64,000 bases of DNA, taken from contig NZ_JNXI01000015.1 in assembly GCF_000717055.1 (NCBI RefSeq), positions 1 through 64,000 on the forward strand, given 5' to 3'. A program made the translations under genes and the position numbers. Within the stretch, counting starts at the first letter, position 1. The number at the start of each line of letters is the position of its first letter. Below, in pieces: positions 1-9,493 of this stretch. Origin of the DNA: Streptomyces iakyrus (GTDB taxonomy: Bacteria; Actinomycetota; Actinomycetes; Streptomycetales; Streptomycetaceae). The notes beneath the pieces are model-generated. The model worked only from the letters and a program-made list of their open reading frames with translations. It searched no databases and was not told where the DNA came from.

Positions 1-126
1 GGTGCAGACTTCGCAATCCACACCGAACCCAGAGGCCCTCGCCTCGTTCAAGGACCACTCAAGGCGTGTCGCCTGTCACCAACGTCCCGGGACAGCACAG
101 CTAGGGCCTGATCCCCGCGACGGGCC

Positions 127-624
127 CTAACGGCCGATGGGCGCGAGGACCGCCTCCGTCAGTTTCTGGAGGTCCTCCGGAGCGAGCTCCACCTCCAGGC
201 CCCTCCTGCCCGCCGACACGCAGATCGTCGCGTGCGCGGCGGCCGAGGCGTCGAGGACCGCCGGCAGCTTCTTGCGCTGGCCCAGGGGCGAGATGCCGCC
301 GCGGACATAGCCCGTCGTGCGCTCCGCGAGCGCAGGGTCGGCCATCGCCGCGCGCTTGCCGCCCACGGCCGCCGCCAGGGCCTTCAGGTCCAGCTGGCCC
401 GCCACCGGGACCACCGCGACCGTCAGCGTGCCGTCGACGTCCGCGACCAGGGTCTTGAAGACGCGGTCGGGCGAGACGCCCATCGCCTCGGCGGCCTCCT
501 CGCCGTAGGAGGGGTGCGCGGGATCGTGGTCGTAGGCGTGGACGGTGTAGGTGACGCCCGCCGCAGTCAGGGCCACGGTCGCGGGTGTGCCGCCGGACTG
601 CTGCTTCTTCGACTTCTTCGCCAT
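127..624 (-). CDS. ybaK: YbaK/EbsC-type aminoacyl-tRNA deacylase
   Basis: Predicted 165-residue protein of the YbaK/ProX editing family, whose members hydrolyse mischarged Cys-tRNA(Pro) or related aminoacyl-tRNAs in trans in the cytoplasm. The body matches the family: an N-terminal ATVALTAAGV helix, then SPDRVFKTLV with the lysine expected to bind the tRNA/substrate, and a central GGISPLGQRKKLP loop typical of YbaK. I start at the ATG at 624, preceded by a GGAAGG ribosome site; an upstream in-frame extension has no support. The N-terminal MAKKSKKQQ is a short basic tail. Substrate specificity (Cys-tRNA(Pro) against another) cannot be read from sequence. It lies downstream of a secreted-protein gene but is separated from it by a hairpin. 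Confidence 0.88.
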   Translation of the reverse strand: MAKKSKKQQSGGTPATVALTAAGVTYTVHAYDHDPAHPSYGEEAAEAMGVSPDRVFKTLVADVDGTLTVAVVPVAGQLDLKALAAAVGGKRAAMADPALAERTTGYVRGGISPLGQRKKLPAVLDASAAAHATICVSAGRRGLEVELAPEDLQKLTEAVLAPIGR

Positions 625-656
625 GGAGCGGCATCCTTCCAGACGGGGAACGCGGA

Positions 657-690
657 CCGCCCCGCCCGGAGAGGTTCCCGGACGGGGCGG
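657..690 (-). terminator. Hairpin terminator after the secreted-protein gene
   Basis: CCGCCCCG and CGGGGCGG arms with one mismatch and a further CCGG/CCGG pairing enclose an 8-base loop. It sits 26 bases past the stop of the minus-strand gene ending at 716 and upstream of ybaK, so it probably separates the two transcripts. Confidence 0.6.
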
Positions 691-715
691 CACACGAGGT
701 TCTGCTGAGCCTGGG

Positions 716-1102
716 TCAGCAGGTCGCCCACGGGGTCTCGAAGGTCCCCTGGCCCTCGACCTTGATCAGGCCCTTCCAGTCAATGTCACAGCGGTAGCTC
801 ATGGTCCAGGTCTGGGTTTCCCGGTCGCCCGTCGAGATGGTCTCCGTCGGTCCGTACGTGCTGCCGCCGTTGGTGGTGCGGTAGCCCAGCTTCGCCCTGA
901 TCTGGCTGCCGGCCTTCTTCGTGTAGAAGACCTCGACGCGGCTGGGGCTCGTGTTCAGCGATATGCACAGCTGCCCGTTGCTCATGCGGGTGCACTCGAC
1001 GCGGTCCTGGGCCCCGGCGGGCGCCGCATGCGCGGGCGCGACCAGGAGCGTGGAACCGATCGCGACACCGGCGGCGACGGCAAGAACGCGCGCACGACTC
1101 AT
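716..1102 (-). CDS. Small secreted cysteine-containing protein
   Basis: Predicted 128-residue exported protein of unknown function. A classical signal peptide is visible: a short basic start (MSRAR), a hydrophobic stretch to about residue 22, and an AHA signal-peptidase site near residues 25-27. The mature part is about 100 residues with four cysteines (two around CTRMSNGQLC, one in SYRCDID, one at the extreme C-terminus), which could form two disulfides outside the cell. It is rich in Thr, Ser and Tyr in the centre. The ATG at 1102 is preceded by an AGGGGG ribosome site about 8 bases away, which supports the start. I recognise no catalytic motif; small secreted proteins of this kind are common and mostly uncharacterised in Streptomyces. 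Confidence 0.78.
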   Translation of the reverse strand: MSRARVLAVAAGVAIGSTLLVAPAHAAPAGAQDRVECTRMSNGQLCISLNTSPSRVEVFYTKKAGSQIRAKLGYRTTNGGSTYGPTETISTGDRETQTWTMSYRCDIDWKGLIKVEGQGTFETPWATC

Positions 1103-1274
1103 TGTGTATCCCCCTAGATTCAGTCATGGCCATGATCATGGCCGGTCGGGCTTGATCATAAGCAGATCGATCACGGAGGCCCCACAGGTTTTCAGTCGTC
1201 CCGGTGGCCGGATCCGTCCCCTGTGCCCAGGCGAGAAACCGTCCTCTTCGTCCCCGCCGGGACGTGGCGGTCCC

Positions 1275-2015
1275 TCAGTTGAGGCTCATCGGGCCGCGCG
1301 TCAGCTCCGACGCCGGCAACGACGGCAGACTGCGGATGATCGCCGTCTCGGAGCGAAGGAGCTTCAGCTCGTCGCGCAGGCGGGACGCCGTGTCGGGGGC
1401 CTGGAGCAGACGCTGCTTGGCGGGGGTGTCCAGCATCATCGCGGCCGCCACGAGGTACGACACCACGCCCGGCTCGTCCGGCAGTTCGGCCCCCGTCGCC
1501 AGGGACCGCTCCCGCGCTCCTGCCAGCCGCTTCTGGTACTGGCGGAAGGACCGCAGCACCCCTTCGGCCAACGGCGCGGCCTCGTCGCCCGGTTCCTCCT
1601 CCAGCGGCTCCAGCTCGGCCGTCAGGAAGGGCCCGGACGCCTCGACGGACAGCAGCTTCACCCGGGTCGTGCCGGTCGCCAGCACCTCGAAGGAGCCGTC
1701 GGTGCGCTCCCGGATCGTCGCCGCGTCCGCGATGCAGCCCACCTTGTGGAACGCCTTGACCGGGTCCGGGCCGAAGCCGGCCGCCGGTCCCCGCTCGGGC
1801 AGGGCCGTAGGGTCGGGCATGCCGGGCGCGGTCGAGGCCACCTCGTGGCCGTCGCGGATCGCCACGACGGCGAACCGGCGCGGCTCGTCCTCGGGCGTCT
1901 TCAGCAGCTCGCGCATCATGGCGCGATACCGCTCCTCGAAGACGTTGAGCGGGAGCACGAGCCCCGGGAACAGCACCGAGTTCAGGGGGAAGAGGGGGAG
2001 CCGGACGGTGGTCAC
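1275..2015 (-). CDS. LON peptidase substrate-binding (PUA-like) domain protein
   Basis: Predicted 246-residue cytoplasmic protein consisting of the N-terminal substrate-binding domain of Lon (LON_substr_bdg) without the AAA or protease domains. The start is diagnostic: RLPLFPLNSVLFPGLVLPL followed by NVFEERYRAMM, then a VVAIRDG strand and GCIADAATIRERTDGS. In Lon this domain recognises unfolded or tagged substrates; free-standing versions are frequent in actinobacteria and their partner is unknown. The GTG start at 2015 places the family's conserved LPLFPL at residues 6-11, and no earlier start fits. It begins 11 bases after the stop of the upstream gene, so the two are probably co-transcribed. 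Confidence 0.88.
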   Translation of the reverse strand: MTTVRLPLFPLNSVLFPGLVLPLNVFEERYRAMMRELLKTPEDEPRRFAVVAIRDGHEVASTAPGMPDPTALPERGPAAGFGPDPVKAFHKVGCIADAATIRERTDGSFEVLATGTTRVKLLSVEASGPFLTAELEPLEEEPGDEAAPLAEGVLRSFRQYQKRLAGARERSLATGAELPDEPGVVSYLVAAAMMLDTPAKQRLLQAPDTASRLRDELKLLRSETAIIRSLPSLPASELTRGPMSLN

Positions 2016-2026
2016 GACGCAAAAGC

Positions 2027-3058
2027 CTAATGGTCGCCGGGACGGACTCGCCCGCCCCGTTCACTCCGTGGATCCCCGGGCGGGTTCGCGGCCGCCCCGA
2101 CCCGGATGTCCTCGCGCACCCGCAGGAAGTGTCCGAGGGGGTCGTCCGACACCCGGTCCCAGGGGAAGGAGGTGGCGTACGGGCCGTTCAGGCGCAGCTG
2201 CTCGACGGCGTCGGGCCAGCGCTCCAGGCGCACCAGGACGAAGATCAGCAGGTTGCGCATCCGGGCCGGCCAGGGGTCGGCCGCCGGCAGCCGCGGGGAG
2301 AGCGCGATCGCCCGGTCGGCCGCTGCGTCCAGCCGCTCGCGCGGGATCTCGGGCCCGCAGTCGTCGGTGAGGTAGCCGAAGGCCGCCCGCAGCGGCAGGG
2401 CCTGGACGAGCGCGTCGGCGGGAGCGTCCTGGGCGGCCCGGTCGGCGAAGTCGAAGCACTCGTGGTGCGAACCGTGCCAGTAGGTGGCCAGGTAGCGCAG
2501 GGCTGCCACGTGGCACCCGTAGTGGTGCGGGGCACGGCGGACGGCCGCCGCCCACAGCTCCTCGAAGTACGTGTGCCCGGCCTGTGCGCCCCGGGCGTGG
2601 TCGAGCGCGAGCCGCCACGGCACCGGGTCGCGCTGGTCGCCCCGGGCCGCTGCCGTGATCAGCGGGCTCACCTCGCGCAGCAGCTCGGCCCGGGCCGGTG
2701 ACTGCCAGGCGCGGTCCACCGCCAGCTGGGCCCCGACCAGCAGCGCGTCGGGGTCCTGCGGGGCGGTGGCCAGCCAGGCGTCCAGCCACTCGGGCCGCGA
2801 GCGCGCGAAGGCCGCCAGCCGCGTCACGTACCGGTCGCGCCGCTCCCACTCCGAGGCCACGCGGGTGGCCAGGAGCAGCGAGGCGGCCGGGCCGTGGTCA
2901 CCCCGGGCCGCGGCGACCAGTGCCGGGCTCAGCCGGGCGTCGGGCGCGTCGAGCAGCACCTCGTCGTCGGCGCACGGATCGCCGACGAGGTGGGGGGAGG
3001 TCCTTGCCATCCGGCTCGCACGGATGAACGGGAGCTGCATTGCCATGGTGCCGACCAT
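2027..3058 (-). CDS. Helical-repeat (TPR-like) protein, function unknown
   Basis: Predicted 343-residue soluble protein rich in Ala, Leu and Arg and almost entirely helical, with repeated W/A/L spacing (for example WLDAWLATAPQDPDALLV, ELWAAAVRRAPHHYGC) like TPR or Sel1-type arrays. Family members in Streptomyces are usually annotated as hypothetical or tetratricopeptide proteins; no catalytic site is seen. The start is uncertain: several in-frame ATGs lie within 18 codons (residues MSSGLSMVGTMAMQLPF) and none has a strong ribosome site. I use the ATG at 3058, but 3076, 3046 or 3040 are possible. A TTGACC motif on the minus strand near 3125 could be a -35 element. It probably forms an operon with the LON-domain gene 11 bases downstream. 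Confidence 0.65.
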   Translation of the reverse strand: MVGTMAMQLPFIRASRMARTSPHLVGDPCADDEVLLDAPDARLSPALVAAARGDHGPAASLLLATRVASEWERRDRYVTRLAAFARSRPEWLDAWLATAPQDPDALLVGAQLAVDRAWQSPARAELLREVSPLITAAARGDQRDPVPWRLALDHARGAQAGHTYFEELWAAAVRRAPHHYGCHVAALRYLATYWHGSHHECFDFADRAAQDAPADALVQALPLRAAFGYLTDDCGPEIPRERLDAAADRAIALSPRLPAADPWPARMRNLLIFVLVRLERWPDAVEQLRLNGPYATSFPWDRVSDDPLGHFLRVREDIRVGAAANPPGDPRSERGGRVRPGDH

Positions 3059-3179
3059 TGAAAGTCCGCTGCTCATGACGGCGCCAGAGTGTTCATGGAA
3101 CCTGCGGAAAGTTGTACATCCAATGGTCAAGAGAACGTAAAACCGTGACAGTTCAATAACTGTGGTCACACCAGCACCA

Positions 3180-4757
3180 TCAGTTGCGGCGCAGCAGCCG
3201 TGTCGCGCCCGCCGCCACCGTCGTCGCCAGGATCCAGCCCAGCAGGATCATCGCCGTCGCCAGCCATTGCCAGCCCCCGCGCAGCTGCCAGAAGCCCACC
3301 TGGCCCAGGTCGATGACCGGCAGCAGCAGATCGAGGGTGAAGAGCGTGGGGTTCCACTCCGGGTGCTCGCCCCGCTTCATCGGCGGGTGCCCGGCCTGCG
3401 CGAAGGCGAACGACCCCGCCGCCCACAGCACCGCCATCCACACCGCGGCCCGGCCCGGCCGGTAACCGTAGGCGACCGTCCAGTCCTGCGCGTATCCCCA
3501 GAGCTTGGCCGCCATCGGCAGGCTCTCGCGATGCCGGCGCTGCTTGGCGAGCAGCACCTCCCGGGCGTCCTCGTCCTCACCGCCGGTCCGCAGGACGGCC
3601 GCCAGCCGCTCGTACGGCTCCGGGTTGTACTCGGCGGTCGCCGCGGCCACCCAGTCCAGCCGCTCGGCCAGCGGGAACGGCCCGCGCGGCACGAGGTTCT
3701 CGTAGGCGAAGCCGCCCATGTGCAGCCGCCCGGGGCCCGGCCAGGCGTCCGCCCGGTCCATCAGGTTGATGACCTTCGCCCCGGACAGCACCACCCGGCC
3801 GCGCGCCGGTTGCTCCCCGAGGAACCGCAGCTCCGGCGTCTGCACCCGGCGCAGCGACAGCTCCTGGTCGTCCGTGAGGGTGAACCGGGCCCGCTCGAAG
3901 TCCACGGCGTCACCGAACCGGCCGTCGTCCAGCCGGATCCCGCCCTCGCAGGCGAAGCGCTGGATCCGCGTCCCCTGCGCCGGGGTCATCCCGCTCATCG
4001 CCTGGGCGCCGACCCCCGCGGGCGTCAGGTACAGACTGCGCTCGACGGTCAGCTGCGGGGCGTTCAGCGCGAGCCGCTCGAAGGGATTGGACAGACGCGC
4101 ACCGCGCAGGCTCAGTGAGACGCCGACGGTGGCGGCGCGCAGGCTCAGCTCACCGTGCGACTCCAGCAGCTCCGCCTGTAAGTCCTGGCCGACGGTCAGG
4201 CCGTCCGCCGCGATCGACCGGCCGCTGTGGTCCCGGTGCACGATCGCCTGGTTGAGCATCAGGTCCGTGCCGATCTGGGCGTCCGTGAGCCGGATGCCGT
4301 GGTGGAAGCGGCAGCGCGGCAGATGGAGATCGCCCTCCGTGTGCACCCGGGCCGCCTCCAGCCGCGGCACCGAGCAGTCCACCATCCGCAGGGTGGTGAA
4401 GCGGGCCTCCGGCAGCAGCACGTCCTGCTCGAACCGGCACCGGCGCATCTCGACGTACGGCACCACGGTGCCGCCCGCGAGGTCCAGTGAGCCGCTGACC
4501 TGTACGCCTATCAGCTTCAGCGACGACACGCGGCCGGCCAGGGCGGGCGGGCCGTCGAGGAGCAGCCAGCACACGATCCGGGCCCGGACGGTCCGCTCCT
4601 CGCCCCACGGACGGCCGCCGTGCGGATCGTCCTCCAGGGCGTCGCCGCTGCTCAGGTCGTACACGGTGCCGTTGCGGAAGGCCTGCCACATGCCGGCCTC
4701 GGTCGCGGTCAGATCGTCGGGCACATCCCCGGCACGGACGCCGGCCCCCTCGGTCAC
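3180..4757 (-). CDS. Membrane-anchored solenoid-repeat protein
   Basis: Predicted 525-residue protein. Residues of roughly 60-330 are a run of short strands with repeated patterns such as [28 protein letters not shown] and LSLRGARL, like pentapeptide or bactofilin-type beta solenoids. Near the C-terminus two hydrophobic segments ([16 protein letters not shown] and [17 protein letters not shown]) flank about 50 residues and should anchor the protein in the membrane. Streptomyces homologues have been named membrane-associated oxidoreductases, but I see no cofactor motif to justify that. I choose the GTG at 4757 (GGAAG just upstream) over the longer frame starting at 4838. It is divergent from hisD and shares its upstream region. 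Confidence 0.7.
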   Translation of the reverse strand: MTEGAGVRAGDVPDDLTATEAGMWQAFRNGTVYDLSSGDALEDDPHGGRPWGEERTVRARIVCWLLLDGPPALAGRVSSLKLIGVQVSGSLDLAGGTVVPYVEMRRCRFEQDVLLPEARFTTLRMVDCSVPRLEAARVHTEGDLHLPRCRFHHGIRLTDAQIGTDLMLNQAIVHRDHSGRSIAADGLTVGQDLQAELLESHGELSLRAATVGVSLSLRGARLSNPFERLALNAPQLTVERSLYLTPAGVGAQAMSGMTPAQGTRIQRFACEGGIRLDDGRFGDAVDFERARFTLTDDQELSLRRVQTPELRFLGEQPARGRVVLSGAKVINLMDRADAWPGPGRLHMGGFAYENLVPRGPFPLAERLDWVAAATAEYNPEPYERLAAVLRTGGEDEDAREVLLAKQRRHRESLPMAAKLWGYAQDWTVAYGYRPGRAAVWMAVLWAAGSFAFAQAGHPPMKRGEHPEWNPTLFTLDLLLPVIDLGQVGFWQLRGGWQWLATAMILLGWILATTVAAGATRLLRRN

Positions 4758-4877
4758 AGCTCTTCCATCCTCCCCAGGTACTCGCGGGTCACTTCCCTCG
4801 TACGCCTGTTCATGCCCGCTGGGTGACCTCCCGAACACACCACGTGAAGGTGATCTTCCGCCGTCCGGCGGCGTTCT

Positions 4878-4894
4878 GTATCAGCCATTGATAC
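4878..4894. promoter_or_regulatory. Inverted repeat upstream of hisD, candidate operator
   Basis: A perfect 6-bp inverted repeat, GTATCA-GCCAT-TGATAC, lies 41 bases upstream of the hisD start in the divergent intergenic region. The symmetry and the A/T-rich arms in a 72% GC context suggest a dimeric repressor site; the regulator is unknown. Confidence 0.4.
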
Positions 4895-4922
4895 GCGCGA
4901 ACAACGCCTCACCGGGTTCTGA

Positions 4923-4928
4923 GAGAAT
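4923..4928 (+). promoter_or_regulatory. Candidate -10 element for leaderless hisD
   Basis: GAGAAT ends 7 bases before the GTG start and no purine-rich ribosome site is present, so transcription may begin at the start codon. No clear -35 is seen. Confidence 0.35.
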
Positions 4929-4935
4929 TGAGCAC

Positions 4936-6261
4936 GTGATCTCCCGAATCGACCTGCGTGGCGACGCCCTTCCCGAGGGCCCCGCCCTGCGCGACCTGCT
5001 GCCCCGAGCCGACTTCGACGTTGCGGCCGCCCTGGAGAAGGTGCGGCCGATCTGTGAGGACGTGCATCATCGGGGCGACGCGGCGCTGATCGACGCCGCC
5101 GAGCGGTTCGACGGGGTCAGGCTCGACCAGGTACGGGTGCCGGCCGCCGCGCTCACCCGCGCGCTGGAGCAGCTCGACCCGGCCGTGCGCGCGGCCTTGG
5201 AGGAGTCCATCCGCCGCGCCCGGATCGTCCACCGCGAGCAGCGCCGCAAGACGCACACCACCCAGGTCGTGCCCGGCGGGACCGTGACCGAGAAGTGGGT
5301 GCCGGTGGACCGCGTCGGGCTCTACGCGCCCGGCGGCCGGTCCGTGTACCCGTCCTCCGTGATCATGAACGTGGTGCCCGCACAGGAGGCCGGCGTCGGG
5401 TCCGTCGCGCTCGCCTCACCCGCCCAGGCCGACTCCGGCGGCCTGCCGCACCCGACCATCCTCGCCGCCTGCGCGCTGCTCGGCATCGACGAGGTCTACG
5501 CGGCCGGCGGCGCCACCGCCGTCGCGATGTTCGCCTACGGCACCGAGTCCTGCGCGCCCGCGAACATGGTCACCGGCCCCGGCAACATCTGGGTCGCCGC
5601 CGCCAAGCGCTACTTCACCGGCCGGATCGGCATCGACGCCGAGGCCGGCCCGACCGAGATCGCCGTCCTCGCCGACGACACGGCCGACCCGGTGCACGTC
5701 GCCTCCGACCTGATCAGCCAGGCCGAGCACGACCCGCTGGCCGCCGCCGTCCTGGTCACCGACTCCGTCGAACTCGCCGACGCGGTCGAGAAGGAACTGG
5801 AGCCGCAGGTCGCGGCCACCCGGCACGTCGAGGACCGGATCGTCCCGGCCCTGTCCGGCAGGCAGTCCGCGATCGTGCTGGTCGACGGCATCGACGAGGG
5901 CCTGAAGGTGGTCGACGCGTACGGCGCCGAGCACCTGGAGATCCAGACGGCCGACGCCGCCGCCGTGGCCGACCGCGTCCGCAACGCCGGCGCGATCTTC
6001 ATCGGCCCCTGGGCGCCCGTGTCGCTGGGCGACTACGCGGCCGGGTCCAACCACGTCCTGCCCACCGGCGGCTGCGCCTGCCACTCCTCGGGTCTGTCCG
6101 TCCAGTCCTTCCTGCGCGGCATCCACATCGTCGACTACACGCGCGAGGCGCTGGCCGACGTCGCGCACCACGTGGTCACGCTGGCCGAGGCGGAGGACCT
6201 GCCGGCCCACGGCGCGGCGATCAAGGCGAGGTTCGACTGGAAGGTTCCCCCGGGCAAGTGA
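4936..6261 (+). CDS. hisD: Histidinol dehydrogenase
   Basis: 441-residue enzyme catalysing the last two steps of histidine synthesis, the NAD-dependent oxidation of L-histidinol to histidine. Family signatures are clear: [18 protein letters not shown], then [16 protein letters not shown], and the [10 protein letters not shown] segment. Zinc-site residues are visible in SQAEHDP (Gln and His) and GAEHLEI (Glu and His), and the signature His of [11 protein letters not shown] follows near the C-terminus. Length is normal for the family. The GTG start at 4936 has no ribosome site, only a -10-like hexamer just upstream. It is the first gene of the his cluster and its TGA overlaps the GTG of hisC. 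Confidence 0.97.
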   Translation: MISRIDLRGDALPEGPALRDLLPRADFDVAAALEKVRPICEDVHHRGDAALIDAAERFDGVRLDQVRVPAAALTRALEQLDPAVRAALEESIRRARIVHREQRRKTHTTQVVPGGTVTEKWVPVDRVGLYAPGGRSVYPSSVIMNVVPAQEAGVGSVALASPAQADSGGLPHPTILAACALLGIDEVYAAGGATAVAMFAYGTESCAPANMVTGPGNIWVAAAKRYFTGRIGIDAEAGPTEIAVLADDTADPVHVASDLISQAEHDPLAAAVLVTDSVELADAVEKELEPQVAATRHVEDRIVPALSGRQSAIVLVDGIDEGLKVVDAYGAEHLEIQTADAAAVADRVRNAGAIFIGPWAPVSLGDYAAGSNHVLPTGGCACHSSGLSVQSFLRGIHIVDYTREALADVAHHVVTLAEAEDLPAHGAAIKARFDWKVPPGK

Positions 6262-7370
6262 ACGACGTACGCATCGACGATCTCCCCGTACGGGACGAGC
6301 TGCGCGGCAAGTCCCCCTACGGCGCGCCCCAGCTGGACGTCCCCGTACGGCTGAACACCAACGAGAACCCCTACCCGCTGCCCGAGCCGCTGGTCGAACG
6401 CATCGCCGAGCGGGTCCGGGAAGCGGCCCGCCATCTCAACCGCTACCCGGACCGGGACGCGGTCGAGCTGCGCACGCGGCTGGCCGAGTACCTCACCGAC
6501 ACCTCGGGACACGAGGTCGGCCTGGCCAACGTCTGGGCGGCCAACGGTTCCAACGAGGTCATCCAGCAGCTGCTGCAGACCTTCGGCGGCCCGGGCCGCA
6601 CCGCCATCGGCTTCGAGCCGTCGTACTCGATGCACGGCCTCATCTCGCGAGGGACGGGCACCGGCTGGATCTCCGGCCCCCGCAACGAGGACTTCACGAT
6701 CGACCTCGCCGCCGCCGAGAAGGCCATCGCCGAGAACCGGCCGGACGTCGTCTTCATCACCACCCCCAACAACCCCACGGGCACCGCCGTCCCGCCGGAG
6801 ACGGTGCTCGCGCTGTACGAGGCCGCACAGGCGGCGAAGCCCTCGATGGTGGTCGTCGACGAGGCGTACATCGAGTTCAGCCACGGCGACTCGCTGCTGC
6901 CGCTGATCGAGGGCCGCCCGAACCTCGTCGTCTCCCGCACCATGTCGAAGGCGTTCGGCGCGGCGGGCCTGCGCCTCGGCTACCTCGCGGCACACCCGGC
7001 CGTCGTCGACGCCGTCCAGCTGGTCCGGCTGCCCTACCACCTGTCGGCCGTGACCCAGGCGACCGCCCTGGCCGCCCTGGAGCACACCGGCACCCTGCTG
7101 GGCTACGTCGAGCAGCTCAAGGCCGAACGGGACCGCCTGGTCACCGAACTGCTCGCGATCGGCTACGAGGTGACCGCGTCGGACGCGAACTTCGTACAGT
7201 TCGGCCGGTTCGAGGACTCCCACGAGACCTGGCAGAAGATCCTCGACCGGGGCGTCCTGGTCCGGGACAACGGCGTGCCCGGCTGGCTGAGGGTCACCGC
7301 CGGAACCCCCGAAGAGAACGACGCGTTCCTCGACGCGGTCCGTGAACTGAAGAAGGAGCAGAGCGCATGA
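6258..7370 (+). CDS. hisC: Histidinol-phosphate aminotransferase
   Basis: 370-residue PLP enzyme of fold type I that transfers the amino group of glutamate to imidazole-acetol phosphate, giving histidinol phosphate. Visible motifs are [10 protein letters not shown] at the N-terminus, [13 protein letters not shown] in the PLP-phosphate region, [18 protein letters not shown], and [17 protein letters not shown] carrying the Schiff-base lysine. The start is the GTG at 6258 that overlaps the hisD stop (GTGA), which implies translational coupling; upstream in-frame sequence is a shadow of hisD. The 3' end overlaps hisB by ATGA. Confidence 0.96.
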   Translation: MNDVRIDDLPVRDELRGKSPYGAPQLDVPVRLNTNENPYPLPEPLVERIAERVREAARHLNRYPDRDAVELRTRLAEYLTDTSGHEVGLANVWAANGSNEVIQQLLQTFGGPGRTAIGFEPSYSMHGLISRGTGTGWISGPRNEDFTIDLAAAEKAIAENRPDVVFITTPNNPTGTAVPPETVLALYEAAQAAKPSMVVVDEAYIEFSHGDSLLPLIEGRPNLVVSRTMSKAFGAAGLRLGYLAAHPAVVDAVQLVRLPYHLSAVTQATALAALEHTGTLLGYVEQLKAERDRLVTELLAIGYEVTASDANFVQFGRFEDSHETWQKILDRGVLVRDNGVPGWLRVTAGTPEENDAFLDAVRELKKEQSA

Positions 7371-7960
7371 GCCGCGTAGGCCGCACAGAGCGGGTGACCA
7401 AGGAGACCTCGGTTCTCGTCGAGATCGACCTCGACGGCACCGGCAAGACCGACATCAAGACCGGCGTCGGCTTCTACGACCACATGCTCGACCAGCTCGG
7501 CCGCCACGGTCTGTTCGACCTCACCGTGAAGACCGAGGGCGACCTGCACATCGACTCGCACCACACCATCGAGGACACCGCCCTCGCCCTCGGCGCCGCC
7601 TTCAAGCAGGCCCTCGGCGACAAGGTCGGCATCTACCGCTTCGGCAACTGCACGGTCCCGCTGGACGAGTCCCTCGCCCAGGTCACCGTCGACCTGTCAG
7701 GCCGCCCCTACCTCGTGCACACCGAGCCCGAGAAGATGGCGCCGATGATCGGCGAGTACGACACCACCATGACCCGGCACATCCTGGAGTCCTTCGTGGC
7801 CCAGGCGCAGATCGCGCTGCACGTGCACGTGCCCTACGGACGCAACGCGCACCACATCGTGGAGTGCCAGTTCAAGGCGCTCGCCCGGGCCCTGCGCTAC
7901 GCCTCCGAGCGCGACCCGCGCGCGGCCGGCATCCTCCCGTCCACGAAGGGCGCCCTGTGA
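7367..7960 (+). CDS. hisB: Imidazoleglycerol-phosphate dehydratase
   Basis: 197-residue monofunctional IGP dehydratase, converting imidazole-glycerol phosphate to imidazole-acetol phosphate. The two manganese-binding His clusters are present: [13 protein letters not shown] and [14 protein letters not shown] in the first half, and [16 protein letters not shown] in the second. There is no N-terminal phosphatase domain as in the enterobacterial bifunctional protein, which is normal for actinobacteria (phosphatase HisN is encoded elsewhere). The start ATG at 7367 overlaps the hisC stop. The TGA overlaps the GTG of a small membrane ORF. Confidence 0.97.
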   Translation: MSRVGRTERVTKETSVLVEIDLDGTGKTDIKTGVGFYDHMLDQLGRHGLFDLTVKTEGDLHIDSHHTIEDTALALGAAFKQALGDKVGIYRFGNCTVPLDESLAQVTVDLSGRPYLVHTEPEKMAPMIGEYDTTMTRHILESFVAQAQIALHVHVPYGRNAHHIVECQFKALARALRYASERDPRAAGILPSTKGAL

Positions 7961-8121
7961 ACGGCATCTCCACCCTGCTGATCGTCGTCGGTCTCTTCCT
8001 CGTCGGCGGGATCTACTCCTTCATCAAGCAGAAGATGCCCAAGGGCCTGATCGTGCTGCTGTCGATCGGCGCCGCGATGTGCCTGGTGGCCGGCGTCGTG
8101 AGGTTGGAGGTGTGGAATTGA
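7957..8121 (+). CDS. 54-residue two-helix membrane protein in the his operon
   Basis: Small ORF of 54 codons starting at a GTG that overlaps the hisB stop and ending in a TGA that overlaps the hisH start, so it is wedged translationally between two his genes. It encodes two hydrophobic segments (about residues 4-22 and 30-48) separated by the basic turn SFIKQKMPKG, consistent with a hairpin membrane protein with both ends on one side. No catalytic residue or known family is recognised. Its exact fit between stop and start codons supports expression with the operon; a role in histidine synthesis is not implied by sequence. Confidence 0.75.
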   Translation: MNGISTLLIVVGLFLVGGIYSFIKQKMPKGLIVLLSIGAAMCLVAGVVRLEVWN

Positions 8122-8771
8122 GCAGCCCCCTGAAGACGCAGAAAAAGGTCGTCGTCTTCGACTACGGCTTCGGCAACGTCCGTTCCGCCGAGCGCGCCCT
8201 CGCGCGCGCGGGAGCCGACGTGGAGATCACCCGTGACTACGACAAGGCCCTGAACGCCGACGGCTTGCTGGTGCCCGGCGTCGGCGCCTTCGCCTCCTGC
8301 ATGACCGGCCTGCGCGAGGCCCGCGGCGACTGGATCGTCGACCGCCGGCTGTCCGGCGGCCGCCCGGTCATGGGCATCTGCGTCGGCATGCAGATCCTCT
8401 TCGCACGCGGCATCGAGCACGGCGTGGAGAGCGAGGGCCTCGACGAGTGGCCCGGCTCGGTCGAGCCGCTCCAGGCCGAGATCGTGCCCCACATGGGCTG
8501 GAACACCGTGGAAGCGGCCCCCGGTTCGCAGCTGTTCGCCGGCCTCGACCCGGACGCCCGCTTCTACTTCGTGCACTCCTACGCCGTCCACGACTGGTCG
8601 CTGGAAACGCACAACCCGGCGATGACGGCCCCCAAGGTCACCTGGTCCACGCACGGCAAGCCGTTCGTCGCCGCCGTCGAGAACGGCGCCCTGTGGGCCA
8701 CGCAGTTCCACCCCGAGAAGTCCGGCGACGCCGGAGCCCAGCTCCTCACCAACTGGATCGGAACCCTGTGA
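8118..8771 (+). CDS. hisH: IGP synthase glutamine amidotransferase subunit
   Basis: 217-residue class I glutamine amidotransferase that supplies ammonia to HisF for closing the imidazole ring and releasing AICAR. The triad is visible: Cys in [11 protein letters not shown], and His and Glu in [24 protein letters not shown] is the characteristic N-terminal motif. Start choice: a GGAGG at 8106-8110 lies 7 bases before TTG 8118, but only one base before the in-frame GTG at 8112, so the TTG overlapping the previous gene's TGA is the better start. The stop overlaps the priA GTG. Confidence 0.94.
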   Translation: MSSPLKTQKKVVVFDYGFGNVRSAERALARAGADVEITRDYDKALNADGLLVPGVGAFASCMTGLREARGDWIVDRRLSGGRPVMGICVGMQILFARGIEHGVESEGLDEWPGSVEPLQAEIVPHMGWNTVEAAPGSQLFAGLDPDARFYFVHSYAVHDWSLETHNPAMTAPKVTWSTHGKPFVAAVENGALWATQFHPEKSGDAGAQLLTNWIGTL

Positions 8772-9493
8772 GCAAGCTCGAACTCCTCCCCGCCGTCGAC
8801 GTCCGCGACGGCCAGGCCGTCCGCCTGGTGCACGGCGAGTCCGGCTCGGAGACCTCCTACGGCTCCCCGCTGGAGGCTGCCCTCGCCTGGCAGCGCTCCG
8901 GCGCCGAGTGGCTGCACCTGGTCGACCTCGACGCCGCCTTCGGCACCGGGAACAACCGCGAGCTGATCGCCGAGGTCGCCGGCGCCATGGACATCAAGGT
9001 GGAGCTGTCCGGCGGCATCCGCGACGACGACACCCTCGCCGCCGCCCTCGCCACCGGCTGCAAGCGCGTCAACCTGGGCACGGCCGCCCTGGAGACCCCG
9101 GAGTGGGTCGCCAAGGTCATCGCCGAGCACGGCGACCAGATCGCCGTCGGTCTCGACGTCCGCGGCACCACCCTGCGCGGCCGCGGCTGGACCCGCGACG
9201 GCGGCGACCTCTACGAGACGCTGGCGCGCCTCGACAAGGAGGGCTGCGCCCGGTACGTCGTCACCGACATCGCCAAGGACGGCACGCTCCAGGGCCCCAA
9301 CCTGGAACTGCTGCGCAACGTGTGCGCCGCCACCGACCGCCCGGTCGTGGCCTCCGGCGGGGTCTCCTCGCTCGACGACCTGCGCGCCATCGCCGACCTC
9401 GTCCCGCTCGGTGTCGAGGGCGCCATCGTCGGGAAGGCGCTTTACGCGAAGGCGTTCACCCTGGAAGAGGCCTTGGAGGCTGTGTCGTCATGA
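8768..9493 (+). CDS. priA: Dual-substrate HisA/TrpF isomerase PriA
   Basis: 241-residue beta/alpha-barrel isomerase. In actinobacteria PriA isomerises both ProFAR (HisA reaction) and phosphoribosyl-anthranilate (TrpF reaction). The general acid-base pair is present as Asp11 (LPAVDVRDG) and Asp130 ([17 protein letters not shown]), numbered as in the S. coelicolor enzyme, and the phosphate loops SGGIRDDDT and [12 protein letters not shown] are intact. No trpF lies in the window although trpE, C, B and A do, which fits a shared enzyme. GTG start overlaps hisH; the TGA overlaps the next ATG. Confidence 0.95.
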   Translation: MSKLELLPAVDVRDGQAVRLVHGESGSETSYGSPLEAALAWQRSGAEWLHLVDLDAAFGTGNNRELIAEVAGAMDIKVELSGGIRDDDTLAAALATGCKRVNLGTAALETPEWVAKVIAEHGDQIAVGLDVRGTTLRGRGWTRDGGDLYETLARLDKEGCARYVVTDIAKDGTLQGPNLELLRNVCAATDRPVVASGGVSSLDDLRAIADLVPLGVEGAIVGKALYAKAFTLEEALEAVSS

